From Arachnopeziza araneosa (lineage: Eukaryota; Ascomycota; Leotiomycetes; Helotiales; Arachnopezizaceae), in assembly GCA_003988855.1 (NCBI GenBank), contig QYAI01000074.1, positions 62,001 to 126,000 on the forward strand: DNA of 64,000 bases, given 5' to 3'. A program made the position numbers and the translations under genes. The notes beneath the pieces were generated by a model. It worked only from the letters and a program-made list of their open reading frames with translations, was not told the DNA's origin and did no database searches. This document shows, piece by piece, positions 24,472-36,168 of this stretch. The number at the start of each line of letters is the position of its first letter. The stretch's first letter is position 1.

Positions 24472-25817
24472 TGTGACGGAAGTAAGGAGTTGCGGTTGGG
24501 AGAGGGTAGATTTCTCTGTTCGTGTATGTGAGAGGGAAATTTTATTACAGCTGGCGGAACCTGACGAAAGGTAGGAAGATAGTTGACCGGACGATACTGC
24601 TGAATCTGGTGGGAGTAGGAAGAGGGAAGAGTGTCGGCTCTTATCCAAAGGGCAAACGACCCCAGACACGATGAGGTAAATTATGTTTGGCTGTCCGAGC
24701 CCTATGGGGTCGAGTTCTGGCACAAATCAAGGCACGTCAAGTGTTTCCCTCTGATTCGCAAGATGCGTTCATCTGGAGACGTGGCTCAGCATCTCGGCAA
24801 GCCTCCAACGTCTCTGCTCGATCTTGCCCTGATTTTGTTTCATTTCACTGTTCTAGAGCTACTCCAGCCTATTACCCCCGTCTCCTCATTGGCGTAAGGG
24901 CAAAGAAGGTTTCCTCGTTTGGTGGAAAGGATGACGGGGTTTTGACTTGAAATTTCAGGGTTTTCCACGGTAACGCAAAGGGGAGGGATTCGCATCTCCC
25001 GAACGCTGGGCCAGGGCCACAGTGACGTCGATGCTGCAGGGACACTGCTGTGGCTCAGTGTGTGCGCGGGTGCCATTGGCCGCGGTTCCAAGCGAAGATG
25101 CCCTGTGGCTGTTTGAAAGCAGGGAACCGACGAACCAACACAGCGATGACAGCACCACCCGGGGCCCCTGGCGCAATGACAGAGGTGGGACATCGCTACG
25201 GAGTACGGGCTCTGTCTCGCGTGTCTCATGATGTGTTTGGTCCCCCTGGTGTGGCTCACAAACAGGTGGCGCTCTTGACCGGAGAGAGATGTCAAGCGTG
25301 CATCTGTTTCTCGAGAACAAAACGATGCTACCCTCATCTCTGACGGAACTGATACGGTCAGGAGGCGGGGTTGGAACAGACAGGGCTTGAATAACCGCAG
25401 TCGAGCAGCGACTTGGACAGTCACCATGCGAAAACACTCACCTCAACACGGGAATTCCAAATTCCATGGCAAGAAGGCCAATGCCTACTGAAGTCACCTC
25501 GAGACCAGGATTCTTACGTCTCGTCTGCAAGGGCCGAACAATCATAGCCGCGGATGAGATCTCAGGGGAAATTCGATATCACCTGATATAGTGTGTGGGG
25601 TTTCAAAAGTCTGGAACCTCTGCTCATATCAGTGGGATCATATCGTATGACGTTGGAGGTTGAGATAGTCTCTCTCACAAAGGGAGAGAAAAGAACGTGT
25701 AGCAGCTGGATGTACAGGTGTCTGAATAGAAATTCCTGTTGCTTTTATTGCGAAGTGTAATAGATAGGAGAGGGTGCGAAATCTCTTTCAAGTAGGCGAG
25801 CAGCTAAATAGAAGTTC

Positions 25818-25872
25818 TATGCTCGTCCTATGCTGGTTCTATGCTCGTCCTATGCTAGTTCTATGCTCGTCA
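25818..25872. repeat. 22-bp tandem repeat, about 2.6 copies
   Basis: The unit TTCTATGCTCGTCCTATGCT plus two bases (GG or AG) repeats head to tail, and the third copy is partial. Each unit contains an internal near-duplication (CTATGCTCGTC/CTATGCTNGTT). Confidence 0.9.
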
Positions 25873-27311
25873 TCATTGCAGAGTGCAACGAACTTGAGAG
25901 AGAAGCGTGGCAGGTGAATAGAAATGTTAAATCAGGCTACAATTCAGCATCCTATTACATAAACGGAGATTTCTTTGCGGAGAGAAAGTCAAGTCCTGCA
26001 AAACTTTCAAGCAGGAAAGATGCACATCGCTCCATCTCCACATCGTGGATGCGAATTTTTCAAGTTCATCAGTCTTGGGAGAAGTCGGCCGAACACCAAG
26101 ATGGTGGCTTAAGAGCTGTAAAAACAAGTCAGGCGCGTTGCTGAGATTGCGTCGAGGTAAATCCATCGTTGTGTCCTGGGAATCAAGAAATACTCTTTCA
26201 TTTCTGATTCTCTCTCAACGCAATAACTCGAAGACTCAATCCGATGGTAGTTGCTAATGACGAGCAAGGACTCAGAAAGCTGGCCTTATGTTTTCTTGTA
26301 AACAAACACAGTTTCATGGTATTGGAAGCAACTTGTTTCGAAACGAATCAATTCATGTGATTTTAGAGGCGGTTATTTTTGAGCAAGACTTGTTGCAACT
26401 GAGTCTAGCTTCTCTACCTGGTTAGGTTGAGCTAGTCTCTCAATTTGTAGTCTCATCATCACTTGATGTTCCCTTTCCTATTCGAAGCACAATGACTTGT
26501 GGGAATTAGACAGGATAGCTACGACCGACGCAGAAATCTTTATCAGTTGGAGAGTACCACGACTTGACCCATTAAATTGAACCCCTTTTCTCACGAAACA
26601 ATTCATCTGCTCTGCTATATTACGTTTGAGCACCTCCCTCTGCATCCACAACATGAAAAACCTAAAAGCAGCCTCAGATAGCAACCGCAGAACCCCTACG
26701 AGACCATCTCCAAGCCGACACGACTCCCATCACATGCCACCTCCAAGAGCTCATTTATGCTTCTTTCGTCACTCGTGGTTTTGTTGCACGTCGCAGCCTC
26801 GCGACGGAATGAATCGCGGAGTTGGGGTCCGCATCGTCCGCAATCGAAATCGCCAAAGCTCCAAAAACGCAATAAAAAAATAATAAGCGGGAAAAGGTCC
26901 CGCCTGTATGGTCGGAGATCGGTGTCTCTCACCACCGCCCAACAACCCTCGTCAGGAAATCCAAAATCGAGCCCCAGATACCACAACTCTAGCCTGACCA
27001 AACTCTATAAAAAACATGATACGCTGAAAGCCAAGTCTTGAAGGACTCTCCATCTCAAGTTTGCAGTGTTTCTTTCGAGTGCGAATCAAGATCTGGCGGG
27101 ATTGATCTTTTCGTTCCAGGTATCAAACCACGTTCAAAATGAGATCTACTTCTTCATCATGACCTCAGCAATAGTAGCACCGTGTCAGACTACAAGAATA
27201 GCTGAACCCATCTCTCAGCGCAGTTAAGGACACTAATAAATCTCATTCATTTATTTCACCCACCTATTTCTCACCCCTTCATTTCCACCCCTTTTATCAA
27301 AACCCAATGTA

Positions 27312-27335
27312 TCCATCCCATCCCATCCCATCCCG
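27312..27335. repeat. (CATCC)n pentanucleotide repeat
   Basis: About five CATCC units about 330 bases upstream of the SDR start codon. Confidence 0.8.
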
Positions 27336-27664
27336 TCACGGGATCACTCCGAACAGGTCCCACGCACAGACCACAATGCCAAGACCAGATTGGTTTCCCG
27401 ATTGGGAAAAACGTCAACTCTGGACGGCGGGTTTGAAATCGGTTTTGTTCTTTCATGGGTTGGATGCCTATTTCCGTTGAGATGGCGGTCATGTTGTGCC
27501 GAAGGCCGGTTGGGGGGGTTATAAGGGGTGTGGGTTGCGCTGTTTTCTCTGGTCGAGTTGAGAGGGTGAGCGAGTGAGTCGGATTTTATACGTATCTGAC
27601 AGATCTAGAAGAGCGAACCATACGATTTTTATTATATTTATGATTAAAACGTCAAGTAACTATC

Positions 27665-28780
27665 ATGGCTTCGTCGAAATCCCAATCCCAGTCCCTCGCT
27701 CTCCCACCCCTCACATCGAGCCTCCTCCGAATCTTCCTCCACTCCCAACTCAGCAAGCCCGTCCCGATCCCCAGTGCACTCGACCTGTCTGGCAAGACAG
27801 CGCTCGTGACAGGAGCGAGCAGTGGGTTGGGGTATCATTCTTGTATCCACCTGCTTGCGCACCAGCTCTCGCATCTGATCCTGGGTGTGCGCTCAGTTGC
27901 CAAGGGGAACACTGCTGCGTCTCAACTCCGGGCTCAATTCCCCGAGGCGGAGATCACTGTGTTGGAGCTGGAGATGAGCTCGTATACATCTGTGCAAAGG
28001 TTCGTGGACATGGTTGAGAAGGAAGTGGGAAGTGGGAAGTTGGATATCGCGATCCTGAATGCCGGAGTGGTAAAGCCAGAGTTTCAGCTTGTTGAACCAA
28101 GAACGGGAGGAGAGAAACATGAGGAGGTTTTGCAGGTCAACTATCTGAGTACGGTGTTGTTGAGTTTGCTTCTTCTTCCCTGTTTGAAGAAAAAGGCAGA
28201 CGTGAAGAATGGGCTTGCTGAACCTGGGAGGTTGACAATCGTGGGGTCTGGAACGGCGCATGCTGCAAAATTCTCGAATCGAGACGAGGTCCCGTTACTC
28301 GCTTCTTTTGATTCGAGTGAGAAGTGGGATCCGAATGAGCGGTACTGGTGCTCCAAATTGTTGGGCCATTACTTCCTCGCGAAGCTGGTGGGGTTTGTGG
28401 ATTCCAGCGATGTCGTGGTTAACATTGTTGATCCGGGACTCTGTAAAGGATCTGACTTGTTGAGGGATGTATCAGGTATTCTTGCGCTGGTGATGGGAAT
28501 TATGAAGTTTGCATTGGCGAGGAAGGTCGAGGTTGGTGCGGGGACTTATGTTGATGCTGCTGCTGTCAAGGGACAGGAGTCGCACGGCTGTTACCTGGCG
28601 GATTGGGAAATTTCTCCGTGAGTTCTATGGTTGATGGCTTGACTGTATACTGACTAAGATAGGTTTGCGGCGCTTCTTTATGCGGATGATAGTAAGGATG
28701 TGATTGACAAACTGTGGGATGAGACAATGAAGGAGCTTGAATTTGCTCAACCATTGAAGATACTGGAGGGTCTGAAATGA
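27665..28780 (+). CDS. short-chain dehydrogenase/reductase
   Basis: NAD(P)-dependent oxidoreductase of 356 aa. Exons: 27665-28617 and 28663-28780; the 45-nt intron carries a TGACTAAG branch-like site. Classical SDR signatures are present: the dinucleotide-binding TGASSGLG at residues 49-56, NAG at 132-134 and the catalytic YxxxK as Y227-W-C-S-K231. The 40-residue extension before the Rossmann fold and the C-terminal helix resemble the fungal SDRs related to WW-domain oxidoreductase and retinol dehydrogenase types. These are often found in secondary-metabolite or catabolic clusters. The substrate cannot be deduced. It lies 16 kb from hxnS on the far side of the hxnV end and may or may not belong to the cluster. 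Confidence 0.9.
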
Positions 28781-28991
28781 TAAATATCTATTTCTCATTC
28801 TCGGAAAATATGAGTGTATGCTCGGAGTATCCTGGTGGAAGTCAAAGAGGCATTCGCTTTTACTTGGTCGATTTTGTTCCTGATTTTCGAGATATGGAAG
28901 GTTGATGGTGTTTGTTTGTCCTTGAAAGATTGTTGCACCGAATATTTCGTAGTAATTTGATAGTCTCCAATGCCATTCAGCTCTGCAGTAA

Positions 28992-30590
28992 TCACTTCCC
29001 AGACACAAAATTCGCAAGATTTGGGCCTCTGTCCTCAAAATCTTCAGACGAGCTGATACTTGCGCGCTGAAAGGCCTTCCTCCCACCAACATCATGCAAG
29101 GTATCAACCCAAAGATACTCCTTCAACCTATCCCTCACCGTCTTCCAAGAATGCAGATCAAGAGCCTCGAGCACTATTCTCGTCTCGGGAATGATCCACT
29201 CATCCTTCTGCCCTGCTGCACTAAACATCTGTGCCACAAACAGAAGCCACAGCTTAAACTCCAGCACGGACTCATCTTCTACTCCAGGAAGGCCAAGTAT
29301 GACGTCCTTCAACTTGATGGATAGTCTTTCAAATCCCATGGCAAGACCTTGCATCTGCAAGAAGATATTAGTCGCGAATGCCAGCATTCCGAGATGAGCG
29401 ATTTCGCTGAGTGGACCGGGCTCTACATCGAGGAGCAGGAGACGGTATTGAACGGAGACCAAGATCTCTTGGAAGAGAACACAGTCCATTTTCTGTTCAC
29501 TTTGGAAAGCTAGATTTGCAGATCTGATGAACTCTCTGAGATCAGCCCAGATGCTGAGAAGTGTTTTATCGAGCGTCTTGAAATATCTGAGAAGCGGCGA
29601 GGGAGCGGTGAGGTCTGATTTTGTGATATATGGTTCCCACGAGATGCTGTCTGAGAAGAACAATGGCTTTTGAGCCGTATACAAAGCCATCGTAAGATCC
29701 GCCCTAATCTATCAATATCTGCAGATCAGAGATGAAAAGAGCATTTAAACCTACCTGCAAATCTTAAGTTGCATCTGGCTATTCGCCCCAAAAACCTTCA
29801 CTCCGCCCCTCATCTCCACCATTTTAACAAGGCCCTTCATGTGCTTCTTCGCCGCATCCAAATCACCCAGAAAGGCCGTCATCATCACCAATCCCACCAC
29901 CACCCCAGTCGTGACATCCGCCGTAGCTAAACGGCCATCATCCAACCTCTGCTGCAGCAGAAACAGCGTCTCATGCGCATGTTGCATCTGCACGCGCGAA
30001 GATTCCACACCCCGGAGCGAGTCGAAATACGCCTGGGTCATCCACAGCACAGAGTGACAATACAGCGCATCGACAGCGAGGTATTCAATCCACACCGAAT
30101 GCTGCACGTTGAACACGAGACACAGCTCAATCGGGTACATGGCCTTTCCCAAGATGGTGAAGACTGCGACCGGTTTGAATCGGGATTCTTTCAGTCATTG
30201 AGCAATGCAACTCACATGAGAAGATTATTTCTGGCCCATATGAGGGCATGTCGTATGCGAAATGGGTGAGTGGGAGGTCTGATCCCAGTCGAGTAGGAAG
30301 TGGAAAATAAGGCGTGGAACCAAAGGTCGACGGCCTCTGAAGACACAGATCCCGCTCCTGGTTTATCCACGACGATATTTTACATCCGTCAGAGGCTTTT
30401 TTGCGCTTGTTTTTGCTGCGCATGACATGGCTTCGGATGATTTTGCGAGCTCGGGGATCGGGCTTCTCAAGGGAGCTGCTGACGATGAAGGCCAATTCGT
30501 TCTTTTCTAAATAAGGATGAGTGCTTGCGATGAATTGAATGGCTTTGGTCGTTGGGACTTACTGGGTCTAAGAGTGGCGGTAGTAGCCAT
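28992..30590 (-). CDS. fungal-specific transcription factor domain protein with N-terminal RSHVM motif
   Basis: 479 aa from four exons, in coding order 30590-30563, 30506-30216, 30163-29755 and 29703-28992; all junction phases agree. The N-terminus lacks a Zn2Cys6 cluster. Instead it has the short conserved block FIVSSSLEKPDPRARKIIRS followed by HVM and a basic KNKRKK stretch. This is typical of a large group of ascomycete proteins with a Fungal_trans_2-like (DUF3468) helical region. The rest is predicted all-helical (GKAMYPIELCL, DLDAAKKHMKGLVKMVEMRGG) and fits that middle-homology domain. Many such proteins are annotated as regulators, but without a visible DNA-binding domain the role is uncertain. 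Its convergent neighbour is the SDR ending at 28780. Confidence 0.85.
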
Positions 30591-30970
30591 TATTTGGTGA
30601 GGTTGATGGATGGATGAAGGATGCGTTGAATGTCATTTCAGTGATGGCGCTTATCTCCGAAAGTCCGATGCTCAAAATCTAGCTCAGTCCTCTGAAACTA
30701 GTGTTGTTCTTTCCTCGCCCTTAGGTGATATGAACAAGAAATAGGAGCTGAAAGAGAAAAGATATCTTGGATGTTTTGAATTGGTGACACGAAGGCCCTA
30801 ATAGTCGTCATATCGTTAGTGATGCCCTCCCTAAATGCCAAAACAACGCCAACAAAACCCTACTCTTAAGGGAACTCCCCTCCAGTATGATACATTCGCA
30901 ACATCGTTGACATGCAAAAATGCCATCTTCGATTCATTTTCAGACTCGATGAAGATCCATACAACCCTGA

Positions 30971-32062
30971 CTAATTCAAATTTCGTACCATCCGTACCAC
31001 ACTACTCGTCACATCCGTCCACGAATCAGACTCATCTTCATCCAAAATCTCTCTCGTCACAACATCAAAACTACACCCCGCCCATGAACCTTGCCATTCA
31101 TTTGTATAATCCTGCCATCTGTCATATGATGGATTATTCGTCCAACAAATTTTGAACAACAATGCTTCCATAAGTCGAATCTTACTGGTAGTCAAGCCCA
31201 ACTGCGACTCAGCAATATACTCCCTCTTTGTCAGATTCCTCACGGCCCATTCCCGATCCGTAGGATATAAATAATCGCACGTAATCTGCTCCTGCATCTG
31301 CTTACTTTCCCTCTCCGGAATCCCACTCGAAGGCAGGAGTTCCTCCAGGGCTTCTACGAACCCCTCTTCTCTCTGCTTTGGAGTGATAGGCGTGGTTCCC
31401 TCCCTCCCCAGGAGATAAAATAACGCTCTAGAGAGATGTCTGTTGTAAGAGAATTCCCCGCTATTAATTATATTGACAACGAGATCATTCTCCACCAGGG
31501 GAGAAGGCAGAGAAGTCGACCAGTTGCCCAGCAAGACGATTTGTTTGCCAGCCCAGGGAGCCGCATTTTTCACATAGAGATTCTGAATCCGGCCTATGAT
31601 GAGCGACCAGAATGAGCGAGACGTCAAGCCCAGCGCGATGAAATCACGGGATGACGATGCGGATGCAAGGTTATCTATGATCATATCGACCAATTCGGGA
31701 GAGAGGAGGTCGAACCTGCCCCGCGACACAACTCCGCATATATTCCTCTCTCCCCGCCGTGCCGCCCCCGAGACAGGACGCGCCAACATGCCCATCATAT
31801 CAAACTGCGTCTTCGCCGTGCCTGACGTGAAGAGGTCGGGGAGGGAGAAGCGGCGGTGGTGTTTATCATTGCACATGGAGAGGCGCTGCCGGGATTCAGG
31901 GCACAGGATGGACCATCGTTGCGGGGTGCGCATGGTCTGATCGACGCCGGGGGGACACATGGCTGTGATGGATATGCGAGTTAGAGCTGGAAATGTATTG
32001 CATTGTCTGAAATCAAGGAGATGGAAAGCAAGAGATGGAGTGAGGGGCAGCCTGTCCTTCAT
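30971..32062 (-). CDS. F-box-like protein
   Basis: A single-exon frame of 363 aa. An F-box-like segment (FDLLSPELVDMIIDNL, then FIALGLTSRSFWSLI) lies near residues 115-155. The remaining sequence has no repeat domain that I recognise. Fungal F-box proteins of this type usually bridge a substrate to the SCF ubiquitin ligase through Skp1, but the substrate is unknown. The first Met is at 32062; a later Met about 34 codons in (MCPPGVDQ) is an equally possible start, because the first residues are poorly conserved in character. It lies between the RSHVM-type regulator and the hxnV-like gene and may be unrelated to the cluster. Confidence 0.75.
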   Translation of the reverse strand: MKDRLPLTPSLAFHLLDFRQCNTFPALTRISITAMCPPGVDQTMRTPQRWSILCPESRQRLSMCNDKHHRRFSLPDLFTSGTAKTQFDMMGMLARPVSGAARRGERNICGVVSRGRFDLLSPELVDMIIDNLASASSSRDFIALGLTSRSFWSLIIGRIQNLYVKNAAPWAGKQIVLLGNWSTSLPSPLVENDLVVNIINSGEFSYNRHLSRALFYLLGREGTTPITPKQREEGFVEALEELLPSSGIPERESKQMQEQITCDYLYPTDREWAVRNLTKREYIAESQLGLTTSKIRLMEALLFKICWTNNPSYDRWQDYTNEWQGSWAGCSFDVVTREILDEDESDSWTDVTSSVVRMVRNLN

Positions 32063-32607
32063 ATGGTTCGGGGTGCCTGATTAAGCGAGCAGGTGATGTG
32101 ACTTCAGCCCCTTCAGCCGCACTCCTTTGAATCCAAGCGGTATCTTTACTACGACGAGGAAATAAAATTACTAAAGTGGCATCTCATTAATTCCTACCCA
32201 TGCAAATGTCCTCATATTTGAAGAGCGAGGAAGAAAGACGCTAAGATATCACGTGCGAAAGAAGTACACCGATCCTATTGATGGCCAGGCTGCAAGAAGC
32301 CATCAGTCGTCACCAAATGACGATGGTCGAACTTATTGGGTTAGATAGACATGTGGAGCTCCTGAAAAGCTGTTGCCGTCTCAGCTGTTAGGCGAACCCT
32401 TGGCTAGGAGGTGGCCAACCTTTCGGTAATAGGCTGTTCAAAATTAATACCACATTTATCATGAGCTTGACGTACAATTACAAACAGTACGTTGGGAGGA
32501 GAATGATGATCAGTCATAAAGCGTGAGAGGATATCGATGGTAGAAGGGAACAAAACACAATCATGACATGACAGTAAGTGAGCTGGGATTTGTTGCTTTT
32601 TTCCCGC
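32063..32607. other. intergenic region upstream of the F-box gene and downstream of hxnV
   Basis: 545 bases without a coding frame. It should contain the F-box gene promoter and the 3' end of the hxnV-like transcript. Confidence 0.55.
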
Positions 32608-34717
32608 TCACGCCTTCAAGAACTGCCCAAAATATCTATCCAACCAACTTACAGCCTCCTCGCCAGCCCCAGGCTTAAGAGCATTCCACCTCCCAATATT
32701 TCCCACATAACCATCCGGTCTAATGTTTAGCACCGCCACATCGCTCTCCCCTAGTCCCCCTAGCCACTTCTCGGTACAGTTAGGATGCCGCATAATATTA
32801 TCAAGATAAAACGTCCAGCGACTATCTTGAAGTAATGGAGGTAGATCCGCAATCTCAACAAGTGATTTGTGCATCGAGGTTACCACGGCATAAGTAAAGA
32901 TCTTGGAGGCTGGTGTGTACCGCTGTGGTTGCTGGTACATGTCCATCTCGGTTGAGGGCTGTGGAAGGGAGGCGTAGGATTCGGCAGCGGCGGCTGAGGC
33001 GCGGCCTAGAATGGTGCGTGAGGAGGTACACGCGGAACAGACAGTGGTGAGGAAGTGAGTTGCGGCGCGGATATTAGGTACGAAGAAGAAGATACGGAAT
33101 TGACCTAGCAACGGGATGTCCAGTTGAAGATCTACTGGGTTTGCGTCGATATACCGACTTACTCTTGCGGGAACAAGCAGTGCTCCGGCTCTCAAGTGTC
33201 CTTTTCGGAGGACTTCAGGAATGTTTAGGACATTCGGTGCGTATTCCGCACCTACACCTGAGATGAAGCGAATATTCTTTGCAAAATTTTCAGCGAGGAC
33301 TTTGGGATCACCGGCTGCGAACGCATTGGCATGCTCATAATCGAAACTGATCAGATCTTGAGCAATCTTTCGACGCTCTTGCTCATATGTTTGAAGGAGA
33401 CTCGATTTTGCGAGACCACGGATGGTAAGGTTGAGTTTCCATGAGAGGTTGTAGGAGTCATGCATGGAAACATTCATCCCTTGAGCTGCTTTAGGGGAGT
33501 GAGTGTGAGCAGCCTAGCAGGAGCATTAGTAATGGTCGTCAAAAGGAACGTTATGCCTACATCTCCGGCTATAAAAATTCTGTCGCTACCGTCAGAAAAT
33601 CTCTTGGCTACTCGTTGTCCAACTTTGTAGATTCCAAACCATTCTGATATATCTTAGTCAATTGTGTCTATGTGAGGACAACAAACTTACCAACTGTTTT
33701 CCATTCCAGATTAAATGGTTTCACTATTGCCTTGGCCCGACTCATAACAAACTCTTGAGTTGCGACTTCTGAAGCCATGGGAGCTTTGTCGGGATGGAGC
33801 TCAATATAGAGTCTTGTCATATTCCTCTCTCGGGGAATACATAGAACGGAACCCTCAGTCTCATTACTAATCACAGTTTTGCTCCACAGATCAGGGAAAT
33901 CTGTGTCGATGATACCGTCCAGGACTCCCCAGGCAGACTTTTCAGTCGTCCCCTCATATTCGTCGCGACTATCGCCCAGCAATGCCTTCCTCACCTTTGA
34001 ATGGGCACCGTCACAGCCAACCAAGTAATTGGCCCGCAAACGCTTGGTTGAATGGGTGTTCAAATCATTAAACTCGATTTCCACGTTCGGACCCGACTTC
34101 GCGTTGTAGCTGACAAACGGGGTACTTCTCGTCACTTCAGCACCACGAAGTTGCAGGTCCTTGATGAAAACATCTTCGACCATGCCTTGGTGAACCAGCA
34201 GGATGAAGGGGTCGTTTACATCGACTACTCCCGGAGGATAGTGGATTTCACGACCGATCCTCCTGAGTGTATTCCCGTCCATGGCGGCCTAAACATCATC
34301 AGTACCCAATCACGACTGAGATGTGCTGCTCTTACCCAGAAACAGATATCATAGATTCTCGCCCCCTTTCTGAGCAATTCGTCAGCCAGCCCCAGCTGTC
34401 TAAACGTCTCAATACTTTTCGGCTGCAAGCCATCTGCTCTCCCCGTCTCCGTTCTATCGGGTCGGTCATCCACGATGGTGGCTTTGATCCCGTAGCGAAC
34501 CAGATTGCACCTATTCCACGTCAACTTGGCTCTCCTCCTCGCGCATGTGGTGCACCTACGCCAGCATCAGACCCGCGGGTCCAGCCCCGACAATTGCCAC
34601 ACTCACGTGATCGACAGAATCCGGCTGCGTCACAGAGGAGGCGGCGGTGCCATCCGATGAGGACTGGTCCTCCATTTCAGCGTCGGTGAAGCCTTCGTTG
34701 TTCTTCCCAGGCGACAT
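32608..34717 (-). CDS. hxnV: phenol 2-monooxygenase-type FAD hydroxylase, HxnV-like
   Basis: 639 aa from five exons, in coding order 34717-34560, 34510-34336, 34288-33691, 33643-33561 and 33513-32608; every junction is in phase. An N-terminal FAD-binding Rossmann motif GAGPAG lies at residues 44-49 after a polar lead. The YLVGCDGAHSKVR (DG) motif and GDAAHTHSP near residues 337-345 complete the class A flavin monooxygenase signature. A C-terminal thioredoxin-like dimerisation region (phenol hydroxylase type) ends the protein with DGYVGNIGRW. The family is PHOX, to which A. nidulans HxnV belongs. In nicotinate catabolism it is proposed to hydroxylate a pyridine-derived intermediate downstream of 6-hydroxynicotinate. 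The hxn name rests on the neighbours hxnW, X, R, T and S; sequence alone supports only the PHOX family. Confidence 0.88.
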
Positions 34718-35217
34718 GTCAACTTTTGATGCTCTGGAGATGTTGGGCTAAGGGCAGAGGTACAGATGCACAGAGGATCTGGATCTTCATGGCGGGCTTG
34801 AAGGGTCCGGCCCTGGTGAAGAACGAAAGCGGCAGAAGGATCAAATCGACAATCAGACCATGTGCATGACAGGCCTGGGAATGGCGGCGAGAGAAGTGGT
34901 ATGATTTTGTGGGATGATGCGCAGGAATGGGGTGAGGCATTGGCGAGGTGTGGCGAGGCCTGGGGTTGGGTGTCGAAGAGCCGTTTTAGCCTTGCTGGCA
35001 CCAACCGAACGGAGCAATATAGCCGCAGAGGCCCAGCCCCTTTCCAAGACAACAACGGCTTGGGGCTGCCTTCAGAGCAGCTCGTCTCCGTCAACAACTG
35101 TCGCAGCATGTCACCACCCGCCGCTGCCCACGTTCTAGGCCCCGACAACAACACGCGACATCAGGTAGTGCTCACAATATATCACTGCAGCTGATTCAGA
35201 CGACCAAGATTCCAAAT
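34718..35217. other. intergenic region between hxnV and hxnW
   Basis: 500 bases holding the hxnV promoter and hxnW 3' end (both genes on minus). Overlapping frames on both strands here show no domain. No HGATAR site stands out. Confidence 0.5.
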
Positions 35218-36168
35218 CTACCACTTTGTCACGCCGCCATCAATACACAGATCCTGGCCCGTCATGTAGCAACTCGCATCACTGGCCAAGAAGACACAAC
35301 CACCGCGCAAATCGTCCGGCATGGCAACACTTCCATTCATAATCTCCCCCTTCCAACTCTCCAACAGATGAGGAAACTATATTTGTTAGTGTCAGAAATC
35401 ATGCCATCGTCCCGACTCACCGGAGCTGTCATCTCCGTCCTGACATAGCCAGGTGAGATGGAGTTGACGCGGATGCCCTACGCAGGTCAACACCCACATC
35501 CATCTTAACGCTTCTGGAACCTCACATATTGAACCAACTCCTTTGCAATCGCTGGACACATGGCTCTGACGGCGCCTTTGGTGCCACAGTAAGCGCTGCT
35601 GTTCTGACTCCGGATGGCCATGTAGCTTGCAATACTCGCCACGAGGATAATACTTCCCTTCTGCGTCCCATTCGCAATCATCTGTTTCGCCGCGAGCTGC
35701 GCCGTATGGTAGACACCGAGGACATTTACCCCGATCAACTTCTCGTGCTGCTCAAAACTCGTTTCGAGGAAAGAAACGTTGGCGTTGATGCCGGCACAGG
35801 GAACACAGATGTCCAGCTGGCCGTCAAAATCGCACCGGAAGGCTTCAAAGCCGGCGCTGAGAGACTCCAAGGATGAGACGTCGACACTGAAATGCGTGAG
35901 TGCAATGTTACATGACGAAGAAGGTGAGAAACAGACTGGTAGTGCTTCGTCTTGACACCAAATTTCTTTTCGATTTCAAAAAAGGCCTCAGCAGGGGGAA
36001 TGACATCAAAAATGGCAATTGCCGCTCCTGCTTCTGCGAGGCCTTCAGCAAAGGCTAGACCACATCCTCGAGCTCCTCCGGTGATCAAGGCGGTTCGGCC
36101 TTTGAGCGAGAACTTATGAGCATGTCAGATATTGATCGGGTATTGGAGTAGAGACTTACTCTTTCCAT
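35218..36168 (-). CDS. hxnW: short-chain dehydrogenase/reductase, HxnW-like ketoreductase
   Basis: 253 aa from five exons, in coding order 36168-36160, 36112-35937, 35886-35526, 35477-35421 and 35376-35218. The first exon is only 9 nt (M-E-R) and the next begins FSLKGRTALITG, which fits the usual SDR start. Signatures: cofactor motif TGGARGCG at residues 14-21, catalytic Y161-x3-K165 (YCGTK) with S146 upstream, and the PGYVRTEM block. The C-terminus ends in DGGVTKW. Length and motifs are those of classical SDRs of the sorbose/mannitol-dehydrogenase-like group. In A. nidulans HxnW is the ketoreductase of the nicotinate pathway and its gene is adjacent to hxnX and hxnV, exactly as here. Divergent from hxnX with 468 bp between start codons. 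The donor at 35936 (GTCTGT) is weak. Confidence 0.9.

Larger units (their letters stand above)
24472..27664. other. gene-free interval with a tandem repeat
   Basis: About 3.2 kb between the divergent PalI-family and SDR genes. Overlapping frames near 24840-25437 (minus) have no domain and contradict each other. A 22-bp tandem repeat occurs at 25818-25872 and a CATCC array at 27312-27335. Sequence just upstream of 27665 is AT-rich and is the likely SDR promoter. Confidence 0.55.

Noticed and set aside
23647..24531. Long acidic plus-strand frame of 294 codons
   Set aside because: It is antisense to the spliced PalI-family gene, whose motifs are convincing; the acidic composition is a mirror of the membrane-helix codons.
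24840..25437. Two long overlapping minus-strand frames
   Set aside because: They overlap in different frames, lack any recognisable domain and cannot be joined by plausible splicing.
34630..35194. Overlapping open frames on both strands between hxnV and hxnW
   Set aside because: They overlap the hxnV first exon and its promoter and have no domain content.
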